From assembly GCF_000241265.1 (NCBI RefSeq), contig NZ_BAEE01000043.1:1-64000 (forward strand): 64,000 nt of DNA, given 5' to 3'. The notes beneath the pieces are model-generated. The model worked only from the letters and a program-made list of their open reading frames with translations, was not told where the DNA came from and made no database searches. Below, piece after piece: positions 1-7,264 of this stretch. Source of the DNA: Gordonia araii NBRC 100433. Its GTDB lineage: Bacteria > Actinomycetota > Actinomycetes > Mycobacteriales > Mycobacteriaceae. The translations under genes were made by a program, and so were the position numbers. Position 1 is the stretch's first letter; every line of letters starts with the position of its first letter.

Positions 1-2
1 AC

Positions 3-431
3 GATCCGCGTGCCAGCGGGCGACAGATCATGGACATGAACCGCACGGTGTACGACATGGCCAAGCTCGCCCCGCGACTTTCGACGGCCCAGAACCTGAT
101 GTCGTGCGCGTACAGCTACACCATGGGTGACCCGGGATCGGAGATGCCCAAGGAGCACGGTGACCAGCGTCCGATGGAGAGGTTCGCCGTCGAGGGCGAG
201 AGTGCGATGTACACCCGCGGCGAGTTCGCGGGATTCTCCGCAGACGGCCGGCCGAGCAGGGTCGTCCAGATCCGCAGTCGTGCGATGCCGGAAGCGGCGG
301 TCCGCCAATACGGGTTCACGCTGATGTCGGGGACGAGGCCGGCCAATAAGATCTGGGTGATCACCGCCGAGGAGTATCCGGACATGGCGACCTGGGTGCC
401 CGACTTGAGGAAGTGGAATCCGGCCGGATGA
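3..431 (+). CDS. Hypothetical protein, 5' partial
   Basis: The frame is open to the left window edge and ends in TGA, so the gene is probably cut by the window; an internal ATG lies at 30. At least 133 residues are visible. I recognise no family. Residues such as TYR-SER-TYR-THR-MET and the closing WVPDLRKWNPAG give no motif. It lies on the same strand as, and just before, a hydrolase/lipoprotein module and could be a member of that module (for instance another small secreted or lipoprotein partner), but its N-terminus is not visible, so no signal peptide can be checked. Coding on this strand is supported by the strong third-position GC; function unknown. Confidence 0.55.
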   Translation, partial: DPRASGRQIMDMNRTVYDMAKLAPRLSTAQNLMSCAYSYTMGDPGSEMPKEHGDQRPMERFAVEGESAMYTRGEFAGFSADGRPSRVVQIRSRAMPEAAVRQYGFTLMSGTRPANKIWVITAEEYPDMATWVPDLRKWNPAG

Positions 432-634
432 CGAGGACGACGGGCTCGCGAGGCGCGTCTCGGCGACAGGCGGCCGTGCCTGCCCATTCGTTTGGCGGAG
501 AAGTCCTTGACAGCGGTGGTGGGCCTTGGTTGGCTACGTGGAAATCGCGTTACGTCGCGCATGCACAGAGCACGTTTGGGGGATCCGTTGTTGAGTGATG
601 TTCAGAACCGCCGGTTTGATCTGGGGCCGAAGAA

Positions 635-1045
635 GTGACGCCGACGACGCCGCGCGTGCCCGAGCCGCCCAATCCGACCACGACGACACCGCGTGCCCCG
701 ATGCCTGCCGAGCCGTTGCCGGTCCCGGCTCCACCCGGCGAGCCGGTGCAGCGCTCGGCGCAGTTCGGGATCCTTCCGAGCCAGGTCAGCGCCATCGAGC
801 AGGGATGGCGGACCGAGAGTGGAAACGTCAGCGGTCTGGACTTCTCCTCGGCGGGTTCGCTGACGGGAGACGGCAGCGCGACCTTTGCCGCGATCCGGTC
901 GGTTCCCTCGCCAGCGAAAGAGGCGACGGATTCCATCGGTAAACGACTGAGCGACATGGCCGACAAATTGAAGGCGTTCAATTCGCGCGCGGTCGAGACC
1001 GACGACACCGCGGCCGCCGGATTCCGCGACCTCACCGAGCGCTGA
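635..1045 (+). CDS. EspC/WXG100-like small secreted-substrate protein
   Basis: A 136-residue protein starting at GTG 635, the furthest upstream start possible because an in-frame TGA lies at 617-619. The first ~40 residues are rich in Pro and Thr; the rest (about 41-136) is predicted helical, with SVSAIEQGW-like hydrophobic spacing and a Gly-Leu-Asp-Phe turn, resembling the EspC/DUF2580 and WXG100 helical hairpins exported by type VII secretion. Its stop overlaps the ATG of the next gene by one base (TGATG), so the two are translationally coupled. Likely role, by inference only: a co-exported helical partner of the downstream hydrolase. I see no cleavable signal peptide. Confidence 0.6.
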   Translation: MTPTTPRVPEPPNPTTTTPRAPMPAEPLPVPAPPGEPVQRSAQFGILPSQVSAIEQGWRTESGNVSGLDFSSAGSLTGDGSATFAAIRSVPSPAKEATDSIGKRLSDMADKLKAFNSRAVETDDTAAAGFRDLTER

Positions 1046-2712
1046 TGCGCCCGACGATCAGCCAGCTTCGGGCATGGGATACGCCCGGGCTGGGGACCGC
1101 GTCGACCACGGTCGAGGGAAACGCCGGAAAGCTGGACACGGCGGTCGATACGGCGATGCGCGGAATCGACGACGCCGGCTCTTGGTACGGGAAAACCCGG
1201 GATGCGGCGTACAACCGGATGAGTCAGGAGCAGGACCACGCACGAGAGGTCCGCAACGTCCTCAATCAGATCGCCGACGAAGCGGGCGACGCCGCGACGG
1301 ATCTGGGTTTCGCCAAGGACCACGTGATACGCGAAGTCGACGGTGCGATCATGGCCGGCTATGACGTGGGCGAAGACGGCACCGTATCGCACCCCGACCA
1401 GGACGAGGACACTGAGATAAAGGCGGAGGTGGACCGGCTTCAGGCTGTGATCACCGCTGGGCTGAACACGGTGAACGATCTCGACGACAAGTATGGCGGA
1501 CGACTGCGGAGCCTGGTCGCGGACCTGAGTTCGATGGTGAACGGCCAGCCGGATCTCGTGATTCCGGGGATCGGGCCGATTGATCCGGACGCACTGGTTT
1601 CTCGCCTGAAAGGCATGACGCCTGACCAGCGCGCCGCGCTTCTCGGCGGACTGACACCCGAGCAACTGCGTCGGCTGGCGCAAGCCGATCCGGACGAGAT
1701 CGGCAACATGGACGGGGTTCCGTTCCAGACCAGGATCGACGCGAACGAAGTGAACATCCGCAACGCCCTGGACGACGAGCGGAAGAAACAGCCGCCGAAC
1801 AACGATCGGATCAGCCAGCTCGAGAAGATGCTGAAACCGATCGACGACCCGCTGGCCGGCCCCAAGGGCGCCGACGACGGAAAGACTGAACGCACCTTCC
1901 TGGCCTTCAAGAACAACGCGAACGGGCACATGATCGAGATCGTCGGAGCGATCGGCCCGAACACCGGGAACGTTGCGGTCTACGTGCCGGGAACCAACAC
2001 GAATCTGAACGGCAGCCAGAGCAACCACAACGCCGCATGGAATCTGGCCAATCGCTCGGGCGGACCGGTCATCCTGTACATGAACGGCGATTTGCCCCAG
2101 AACATGTGGCCGAATACTTCCGACGACGACGCGTTCGACACGACGCCGGCCAACCGAATGGCGCCGGGTTTGGTGAGCTTCGGCCACGAACTCGATCGCA
2201 CCCTCGACGGCGCGGCACCCAACGCGAAGACGACCTATATCGGCCATTCCTACGGTGGCTCGGTTGTCGGAACGGCCGAGCAACTCGGTCTCAATGCCGA
2301 TCGCGTCGTCTACGCGTCGTCGGCCGGGACCGGTGTCATCGACGATCAGCCGTGGAGCAACCCGAATCCGGATGTCCAGCGCTATTCCCTCACGCCTCCG
2401 GGCGATCCCATCCACTGGTCCCAGATGGCGCCGATGCAGCACGGCGGCGACCCCGATACCGCCCCGGGTGTGCAGAGGATCGACAGCGGCTATTACGGGA
2501 ACGGCGATCTCGTGGAGGGGCAGAGCGCGCACGGCAAGTACTGGGACGACCCGGAATCGGATGCGTTCCAGAACATGGTCAAGATCATCAAGGGCGAGGA
2601 GCCAGAGCCGTATGTGTGGCGGGCCCCCGACCATCCGCTGGACTTCCGCAGCCCGCCGCCGGTGATCTTGGCGCCGGGACCGCCCGAGCCGGTTCAGATT
2701 CCGCCGCGATGA
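1045..2712 (+). CDS. Alpha/beta hydrolase (DUF1023 type) with helical N-terminal domain
   Basis: 555 residues. Residues 1-130 or so form a helical, WXG-like region (GSWYGKTRDAAY carries a W near residue 41); a middle helical stretch follows; residues ~285-510 are a DUF1023-type alpha/beta hydrolase with the nucleophile elbow GHSYGGS, Ser at about residue 402, and downstream Asp and His candidates. The C-terminus is Pro-rich. DUF1023 hydrolases in mycolic-acid bacteria often sit beside small EspC/WXG100 proteins. Here the gene overlaps the preceding helical gene (TGATG) and the following lipoprotein gene (ATGA), so the three form one operon. A lipase or esterase acting on envelope lipids is plausible; substrate unknown. 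Confidence 0.8.
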   Translation: MRPTISQLRAWDTPGLGTASTTVEGNAGKLDTAVDTAMRGIDDAGSWYGKTRDAAYNRMSQEQDHAREVRNVLNQIADEAGDAATDLGFAKDHVIREVDGAIMAGYDVGEDGTVSHPDQDEDTEIKAEVDRLQAVITAGLNTVNDLDDKYGGRLRSLVADLSSMVNGQPDLVIPGIGPIDPDALVSRLKGMTPDQRAALLGGLTPEQLRRLAQADPDEIGNMDGVPFQTRIDANEVNIRNALDDERKKQPPNNDRISQLEKMLKPIDDPLAGPKGADDGKTERTFLAFKNNANGHMIEIVGAIGPNTGNVAVYVPGTNTNLNGSQSNHNAAWNLANRSGGPVILYMNGDLPQNMWPNTSDDDAFDTTPANRMAPGLVSFGHELDRTLDGAAPNAKTTYIGHSYGGSVVGTAEQLGLNADRVVYASSAGTGVIDDQPWSNPNPDVQRYSLTPPGDPIHWSQMAPMQHGGDPDTAPGVQRIDSGYYGNGDLVEGQSAHGKYWDDPESDAFQNMVKIIKGEEPEPYVWRAPDHPLDFRSPPPVILAPGPPEPVQIPPR

Positions 2713-3242
2713 GTGTTCGGCCGGCACGTGCGCGGTGGCGTTCGACGCGGATCGCGGTAGGCGTCATGATTCTCACGACGCTGCTCGGCGCATGCGTCAA
2801 GTCACCTGAGGAGGTTCCGGCGATGGACATTTCGCGTGCTGAGCTGTGGCGGACGATCAACCAGAATCTGCACGCCGTGGATCCCGACTGGGTGGTGACA
2901 CCGTGGCCGGACACGCTGGTGCGCAGGTATGGCTGTGCGACGAATCCGGAGAGCCACATGCCGATGGGGCCACCGTGGCGATACGAGGTATCCCAGTGGA
3001 AGTCGGATCCGTCGCCGGAATATCTCGCTCGGGTGAGAGAAGGCCTCGATGCGCTCGCGCGCCGAGGTTTCGAGGTCGGTCCTCCGCCCAAAGTCGATGA
3101 CCCGCGTGATCTCGCCGCCACGGACTCGCGAGGGTTCTCCGTCAGCGTGCGTTTCACGCAGTGGACCGGCGAGCCGCTGCGGGTCGACATCAAATCGTGG
3201 TCGCCGTGCGTCCGTCATCCCGGCGAAGTCGACGATTGGTAG
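2709..3242 (+). CDS. Putative lipoprotein paired with the hydrolase
   Basis: 177 residues from ATG 2709, which overlaps the hydrolase stop (ATGA). Residues 1-28 form a signal peptide with an Arg-rich n-region and hydrophobic core ending in lipobox LLGAC, so the mature protein is predicted to be anchored outside the membrane. The mature part has no recognised domain but ends in a beta-rich FSVSVRFTQWTG segment. A longer frame extends upstream to 2037, but it lies inside the hydrolase gene in another frame and is rejected. Tight coupling to an exported hydrolase suggests a cognate partner: immunity factor, chaperone or substrate adaptor. That is inference. Confidence 0.72.
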   Translation: MSVRPARARWRSTRIAVGVMILTTLLGACVKSPEEVPAMDISRAELWRTINQNLHAVDPDWVVTPWPDTLVRRYGCATNPESHMPMGPPWRYEVSQWKSDPSPEYLARVREGLDALARRGFEVGPPPKVDDPRDLAATDSRGFSVSVRFTQWTGEPLRVDIKSWSPCVRHPGEVDDW

Positions 3243-3249
3243 CCGCGGG

Positions 3250-4098
3250 CTAGCTGGCGGCGAGCCACGCGCGCGGCGACCGGCCGAGTCGCTGGCTGAA
3301 GACCCGCGAGAACGCCGACGGAGTCGAATAGCCCAGCTCACCGGCGACCACCGATACGGCGGCCCCGCGTCGGAGCCTTTCCTGGGCTACGGTGAGCCGC
3401 CAGTCGGTGAGGTAGTCGGCAGGGGGCTGCCCGACCTTCTCCTTGAAGCGCGCGGCGAACGCGCTGCGGGACATATTCGCCCTCGCCGCCATCGAACTCA
3501 GCGTCCAGTCCTCACCGGGTGCCTCGTGCACGGCGATGAGCGCGGGCGCCAGCCGGTCGTCGGAGAGCCCGACGACGAGCCCGACGTCGAGGCGCAGTCG
3601 ATCCGGGTTGGCGACGATCCAGCGGAACAGCTGAATGAGCACGACCTCGAACAACCGGTCGACGAGTAGACGTTGCCCGCACGAGATGCGGTCGACCTCG
3701 GCGAAGAGCAGGTCGAGCGTTGGACCCAAAGTATCGACTTCGTGGAGGGGGAGCACCGTGACCGACGGCAGAGCGCGCACCAGCGGATGAGTGGGGCCGC
3801 CGTCGAAATCCAAGGTGGCGCAGGCGAAGTCTGCCCCATCGACCGGGGCGTTGTGGAACGCGTGCTCGGTCGGGCGCGGATAGAAGAGCAGGCTCGGCTC
3901 GCCGACGCGGATGCGCTCGAGGGACCGGTCGGCGCCGGGATGCGTCACCTCCATATCGCCGTCGCGCAGCACGTGGAGGAATCCGCGTCCGGGTTGAGCG
4001 GGAAACGCGGTGACGCCGCACAACGGCCCGGTGTGGAACAGGCGCGTTCGAACGCGAAAACGTTCCAGCAGCGGGGACAGCCGATCCAGCGACGTCAT
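3250..4098 (-). CDS. AraC-family transcriptional regulator
   Basis: 282 residues. The N-terminal ~165 residues look like the cupin-type ligand domain of the AraC_binding/cupin_6 group (FHTGPLCG, LLFYPRP, PTHPLVRALP motifs common in regulators of oxidoreductase or AhpD-like genes). Residues ~175-282 hold two helix-turn-helix motifs: WTLSSMAARANMSRSAFAARF and the C-terminal ELGYSTPSAFSRVFSQRLG signature typical of AraC. It is divergent from the AhpD-like gene at 4223, sharing a 124-bp intergenic region with tandem GATCAGAC repeats, the usual layout when the regulator controls its neighbour. Its 3' end comes within 8 bp of the lipoprotein gene (convergent). Confidence 0.9.
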   Translation of the reverse strand: MTSLDRLSPLLERFRVRTRLFHTGPLCGVTAFPAQPGRGFLHVLRDGDMEVTHPGADRSLERIRVGEPSLLFYPRPTEHAFHNAPVDGADFACATLDFDGGPTHPLVRALPSVTVLPLHEVDTLGPTLDLLFAEVDRISCGQRLLVDRLFEVVLIQLFRWIVANPDRLRLDVGLVVGLSDDRLAPALIAVHEAPGEDWTLSSMAARANMSRSAFAARFKEKVGQPPADYLTDWRLTVAQERLRRGAAVSVVAGELGYSTPSAFSRVFSQRLGRSPRAWLAAS

Positions 4099-4109
4099 GC
4101 CCGCTAGTA

Positions 4110-4125
4110 GATCAGACGATCAGAC
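4110..4125. promoter_or_regulatory. Tandem GATCAGAC repeat, candidate AraC operator
   Basis: GATCAGAC occurs twice back to back, followed after five bases by a diverged copy (ATCAAGAC). The repeats lie in the divergent region between the AraC-family gene and the AhpD-like gene, 12 bp upstream of the regulator start. AraC proteins commonly bind direct repeats, so this is a reasonable operator, unproven. Confidence 0.4.
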
Positions 4126-4222
4126 AAGTAATCAAGACTCTAAGCATCAATTCGTCTCCGATCATTCGTCATTCTTGAGCTACGGACACATCGTCCGGCT
4201 CGAAGAAATTGAAGGAGACGCC

Positions 4223-4759
4223 ATGCCCAACGTTCCGCTGATCGACGCTTCCGCCGCTACCGGCGAGGTCAAGAACCAGCTCGACCAGATCAACGGCGCT
4301 TTCGGCGCTGTTCCGGCCATGTTCCAAGCCGTCGCCAATTCTCCCGCCGCGCTCACCAGCATGTGGGGAGCGTTCGGCGCTTTCGGCGGTGGCGCACTCG
4401 GTCCCGCGCTCAGCGAGCAGATCGCCGTCGCGGTGGCCAACCGCAACTCCTGCGAGTACTGCCTGGCGGCGCATACGGCGCTGGGAGGCAAAGCGGGCCT
4501 CACCCGCGAGCAACTGGCCGAGGCTCAGGTCGGCACCGCCGATGATCCGAAGACCACGGCGTTGCTCGGATTCGCGCTCAAACTGGTCGAAGAGCGCGGG
4601 CAGGTATCGCCCGCCGAGGTGGAGGGGCTGCGGCAGTTGGGCTGGTCTGACGAGGAGATCGTCGAGACGATCGGTCAGGTCGCCCTCAACCTGTACACCA
4701 ACTACGTGAACATCGCGCTCGGCGTACCGGTCGACTTCCCCGCGGTCGCGCTGCGCTGA
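4223..4759 (+). CDS. Carboxymuconolactone decarboxylase / AhpD-like protein
   Basis: 178 residues from ATG 4223, chosen because GAAGGAGA lies 7-12 bp upstream; the frame remains open further upstream but that part overlaps the divergent regulator. CMD/AhpD fold: the redox motif CEYCLAAH gives Cys77-x-x-Cys80 and His84, the pattern of AhpD-like alkylhydroperoxidase proteins. These act as small thiol reductants or detoxify peroxides and electrophiles. It is divergently transcribed from an AraC-type regulator with candidate direct-repeat operators between them and is followed by a strong hairpin terminator. The precise substrate cannot be told. Confidence 0.88.
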   Translation: MPNVPLIDASAATGEVKNQLDQINGAFGAVPAMFQAVANSPAALTSMWGAFGAFGGGALGPALSEQIAVAVANRNSCEYCLAAHTALGGKAGLTREQLAEAQVGTADDPKTTALLGFALKLVEERGQVSPAEVEGLRQLGWSDEEIVETIGQVALNLYTNYVNIALGVPVDFPAVALR

Positions 4760-4772
4760 CACGCGAAACGAA

Positions 4773-4810
4773 CAAGCGCCGGGCCACTCGTCGGAGTGGC
4801 CCGGCGCTTG
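4773..4810. terminator. Strong 17-bp hairpin between convergent genes
   Basis: Positions 4773-4789 (starting CAAGCGCC) are perfectly complementary to 4794-4810 with a 4-base GTCG loop. It sits between the AhpD-like gene and the convergent protease gene, so it probably ends transcripts from both sides. There is no long T tract, as is common in actinobacteria. Confidence 0.85.
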
Positions 4811-4823
4811 TCGCAGGAATCGG

Positions 4824-5540
4824 TCAGCGCAGGTGGCCCGGCACGAGCGCGACGGGCGCGTAGAAGGAGCGCTGCTTGGCCTTGGGATCGGCGGGGATGG
4901 AGGAGACGATGCCCACGACCTGGCCGCTACCGTTGCGGACGCCGCTGCCGCTGTCGCCCGGCCTGGAGCGGAAGTTCGTCGCGACCACGTAGGTGGACTG
5001 GTTTACCAGGAGCGCGGGCGGGAGCACTCGACATGCCTCGCTGGGGGTGAGGGGAGGGCATTCGACGGCGCGTGCGAGTTTCGGCCTGGGGTCGAGCACG
5101 ACGCCCCGCGTGAGGCCCGTGGTGATGCCGGATTTGCTGACCGGCGAACCGGCGGCGACCCGGGAGCCCCAGTCGATGCTGTCGACTCGCACCCGGAGCC
5201 CGGGGACGAGGGCGATGACGCCGATATCGGCGCGGCGGCCGATGAGGTTCGCGGTGATGGTGCCGATCTTGCGCCGCTGCGCGTTGTAGACCTTGGTTCC
5301 GCGCTTTCCGCAGTGGCCGGCGGTGAGTGCTCGCGACGGGCTGATCACCGCGCCGAGGGTGCACTTGCTCGGTGTGACGAGTTGTCCGGCACCGAAGTCG
5401 ACGAGGACCTTCTCTGTCCTGATCTCCATTCCGGAGGTGACGGGTGCGGTGGGCGCGGCCATCGCCGGGGTGGCCATGCCAAGGGTCAGCACTACGGCGG
5501 CGGGCGCCAGCGCGGCGGTCAACAGGGTGGAAGTGCGCAT
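4824..5540 (-). CDS. Secreted chymotrypsin-like serine protease (copy 1)
   Basis: 238 residues. A signal peptide occupies ~1-28 (Ala-rich, cleavage near AMA-AP). The S1-type triad reads as His76 in TAGHCG, Asp105 in RRADIGVIAL and Ser197 in GDSGSG. Cys60/Cys77 and Cys161/Cys170 could form disulfides. It is therefore an exported, presumably active, trypsin-fold protease. A close paralogue on the same strand starts at 6391, 131 bp upstream, with nearly the same signal peptide and motif spacing, so the pair arose by tandem duplication. Between the triad residues the copies differ mainly near the mature N-terminus and in the Cys loop. Confidence 0.85.
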   Translation of the reverse strand: MRTSTLLTAALAPAAVVLTLGMATPAMAAPTAPVTSGMEIRTEKVLVDFGAGQLVTPSKCTLGAVISPSRALTAGHCGKRGTKVYNAQRRKIGTITANLIGRRADIGVIALVPGLRVRVDSIDWGSRVAAGSPVSKSGITTGLTRGVVLDPRPKLARAVECPPLTPSEACRVLPPALLVNQSTYVVATNFRSRPGDSGSGVRNGSGQVVGIVSSIPADPKAKQRSFYAPVALVPGHLR

Positions 5541-5671
5541 AGGTGATCTGCCTCAATCTTCGAGCAAACGAACAGTTTACTGAATGCTACATTCTTGATG
5601 TTGAAGCAGCAACACGAGCGGTCCGGCGCGAGTTCAGACCCGGCACGATCGGCACCGGTGCGACGAGTGGA

Positions 5672-6391
5672 TCAGCGCAGGTTGCCCGGTACGAGTGACA
5701 CCGGCGTGTAGTAGCTGCGCTGCAGCGGCCGCTGCTTGGAGTCGGTAGCGCCGATCGCCTTGGACGAGACGATGCCGACGATGGCACCGTCACCGCGGCG
5801 GACACCGGCACCGCTGTCGCCGGACTCGGAGCGGAAGGTCGTCTCCACCACGTAGGTCGACTGGTTGACCAGCAGGCTGGGCGGTGCGAACGCGCACGCG
5901 ATGGCGAAGGGGCCGGGCACCGGGCATTCGACGGCCTTGATCAGCTTCGGCTTCGCGTTGACGACGACGCCTCGGCTCAGTCCCGTGGTGGCTCCGGACT
6001 TGCTCACCGCGGCGCCCTGGGCGACACGAGCGCCCCAGTCGATGTTGTCTCGCTTGACCCGTGCGCCCGGGACCAGTGAGATCACCGCGATGTCGGCGTG
6101 GCGGCCGATCAGGTTCGACGTGATCGTGCCGATCTGGTCGCCCTTGACGGTGTAGATCTTCTCGCCCCGCTTGCCGCAGTGACCGGCGGTGAGCGCCCGC
6201 GTGTTGCTGACAACGGCGCCGAGGGTGCACTTGGACTCGGTGATGATCGTGGTCGGGCGGCGGATCTCCATCCCCGACGTGATCGTCGCGCCGCCCGCAG
6301 CGGGGGCGGCGGCGGCCGGGGCGGCCATACCCACGGCCAACGCGACGGCGGCAGGCGCCAGGGCAGCGGTCAACAGGGCGGATGAGCGCAT
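5672..6391 (-). CDS. Secreted chymotrypsin-like serine protease (copy 2)
   Basis: 239 residues; Ala-rich signal peptide to about residue 29. Triad: His71 (TAGHCG), Asp100 (GRHADIAVISL), Ser193 (GDSGAG). Four Cys at positions equivalent to copy 1. The shared segments TSGMEIR, VNQSTYVV and VSLVPGNLR/VALVPGHLR place it as the tandem paralogue of the downstream gene. The two genes are separated by 131 bp without a clear terminator, so they may be co-transcribed or have separate promoters. The natural substrate is unknown; secreted proteases of this group in related genera are uncharacterised or act on envelope or host proteins. Confidence 0.85.
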   Translation of the reverse strand: MRSSALLTAALAPAAVALAVGMAAPAAAAPAAGGATITSGMEIRRPTTIITESKCTLGAVVSNTRALTAGHCGKRGEKIYTVKGDQIGTITSNLIGRHADIAVISLVPGARVKRDNIDWGARVAQGAAVSKSGATTGLSRGVVVNAKPKLIKAVECPVPGPFAIACAFAPPSLLVNQSTYVVETTFRSESGDSGAGVRRGDGAIVGIVSSKAIGATDSKQRPLQRSYYTPVSLVPGNLR

Positions 6392-6512
6392 TATTTGTGT
6401 ACCTCGATCTAGTGGTGATCTGACGATCTTTGCGACGCTGACAACTCAATTGAAATTAACGGCCGGACACGACGGGCGCAATTGGTAGACGAAGTTGTCA
6501 CCTAGTTGACGC

Positions 6513-6518
6513 ATAATT
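6513..6518 (+). promoter_or_regulatory. -10 box placing a leaderless start at GTG 6524
   Basis: TAATTT fits the TANNNT -10 pattern and ends six bases before GTG 6524. With no Shine-Dalgarno sequence nearby, transcription probably begins at the GTG itself (leaderless mRNA). No good -35 box is seen. Confidence 0.4.
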
Positions 6519-6523
6519 TGGAT

Positions 6524-7264
6524 GTGATTCTCAGGTTGCGGGTAGTGGCGGCAGTTCTCACCGGACTGCTCGCCGCCGTGCTCTCGGGCTGTGGTCTGCA
6601 GGAATACCTGCTCGAGCAGATCGACTCGGTATCGGACGGCTCCGGACTGCCCTCGACCGTGGCGGTCGGAGAGACCAGCACCTATATCGACACTGCCGCG
6701 CTGGCGAAGATGCTGAAATTGCCGGTGCGCCACCGTGTCTCGATGCAGGGGTACTCGCGTGCCGCCTACGGTCCGCTATGGGACGACAACGTCAACGTCG
6801 AGTTCGGTCACAACGGCTGCAACACGCGTGATGACATCCTGCGCCGCGACCTCACCAATATCGTCATGCGGCCGGGCAATTGTTTCGTCTCGTCGGGAAC
6901 CCTTTTCGACCAGTACACGGCCAGGACGATGCGTTTCTTGCGCGGGCCGACGACGTCGGGGGAGGTCGAGATCGATCATCTGGTCTCGCTGGCCAACGCG
7001 TGGACGACGGGCGCCCGCTTTCTCGACGATGACACGCGACGTAATCTCGCCAATGATCCGCGCAATCTGCAGGCCGTTTCGCGAGCCGTCAACCAGGACA
7101 AGGGTCCGATGGACGCCGCGGTGTTCTTGCCGCCCAACCGCGCGTACCGGTGCGTTTACGTCAATAGACAGATCGATGTGAAACTGGCCTACCGCCTGTG
7201 GATCACCCAGAAGGAGGCCAGCGCGATGCGCTCGGTGCTGATGACCTGCCAGAAGCCCGCATGA
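6524..7264 (+). CDS. HNH-nuclease-family lipoprotein (DUF1524/GmrSD C-terminal type)
   Basis: 246 residues from GTG 6524; TTG starts at 6506 and 6518 are also in frame, but the -10 box favours 6524. An N-terminal hydrophobic segment ends in lipobox LSGC, so export and lipid anchoring are predicted. The family marker is VEIDHLVSLANAW (the DH of the His-metal finger) followed by NDPRNLQAV and NQDKG, the layout of secreted DUF1524 HNH proteins. Expected activity: extracytoplasmic nuclease, perhaps for DNA scavenging. The stop overlaps the ATG of the methyltransferase gene (ATGA), implying coupling of an envelope nuclease and a cytosolic enzyme, which is unusual. Confidence 0.78.
   Translation: MILRLRVVAAVLTGLLAAVLSGCGLQEYLLEQIDSVSDGSGLPSTVAVGETSTYIDTAALAKMLKLPVRHRVSMQGYSRAAYGPLWDDNVNVEFGHNGCNTRDDILRRDLTNIVMRPGNCFVSSGTLFDQYTARTMRFLRGPTTSGEVEIDHLVSLANAWTTGARFLDDDTRRNLANDPRNLQAVSRAVNQDKGPMDAAVFLPPNRAYRCVYVNRQIDVKLAYRLWITQKEASAMRSVLMTCQKPA

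Noticed and set aside
550-2727. 725-codon minus-strand frame
   Set aside because: Antisense to the small helical gene and the hydrolase; no domain, Arg/Val/His-rich translation.
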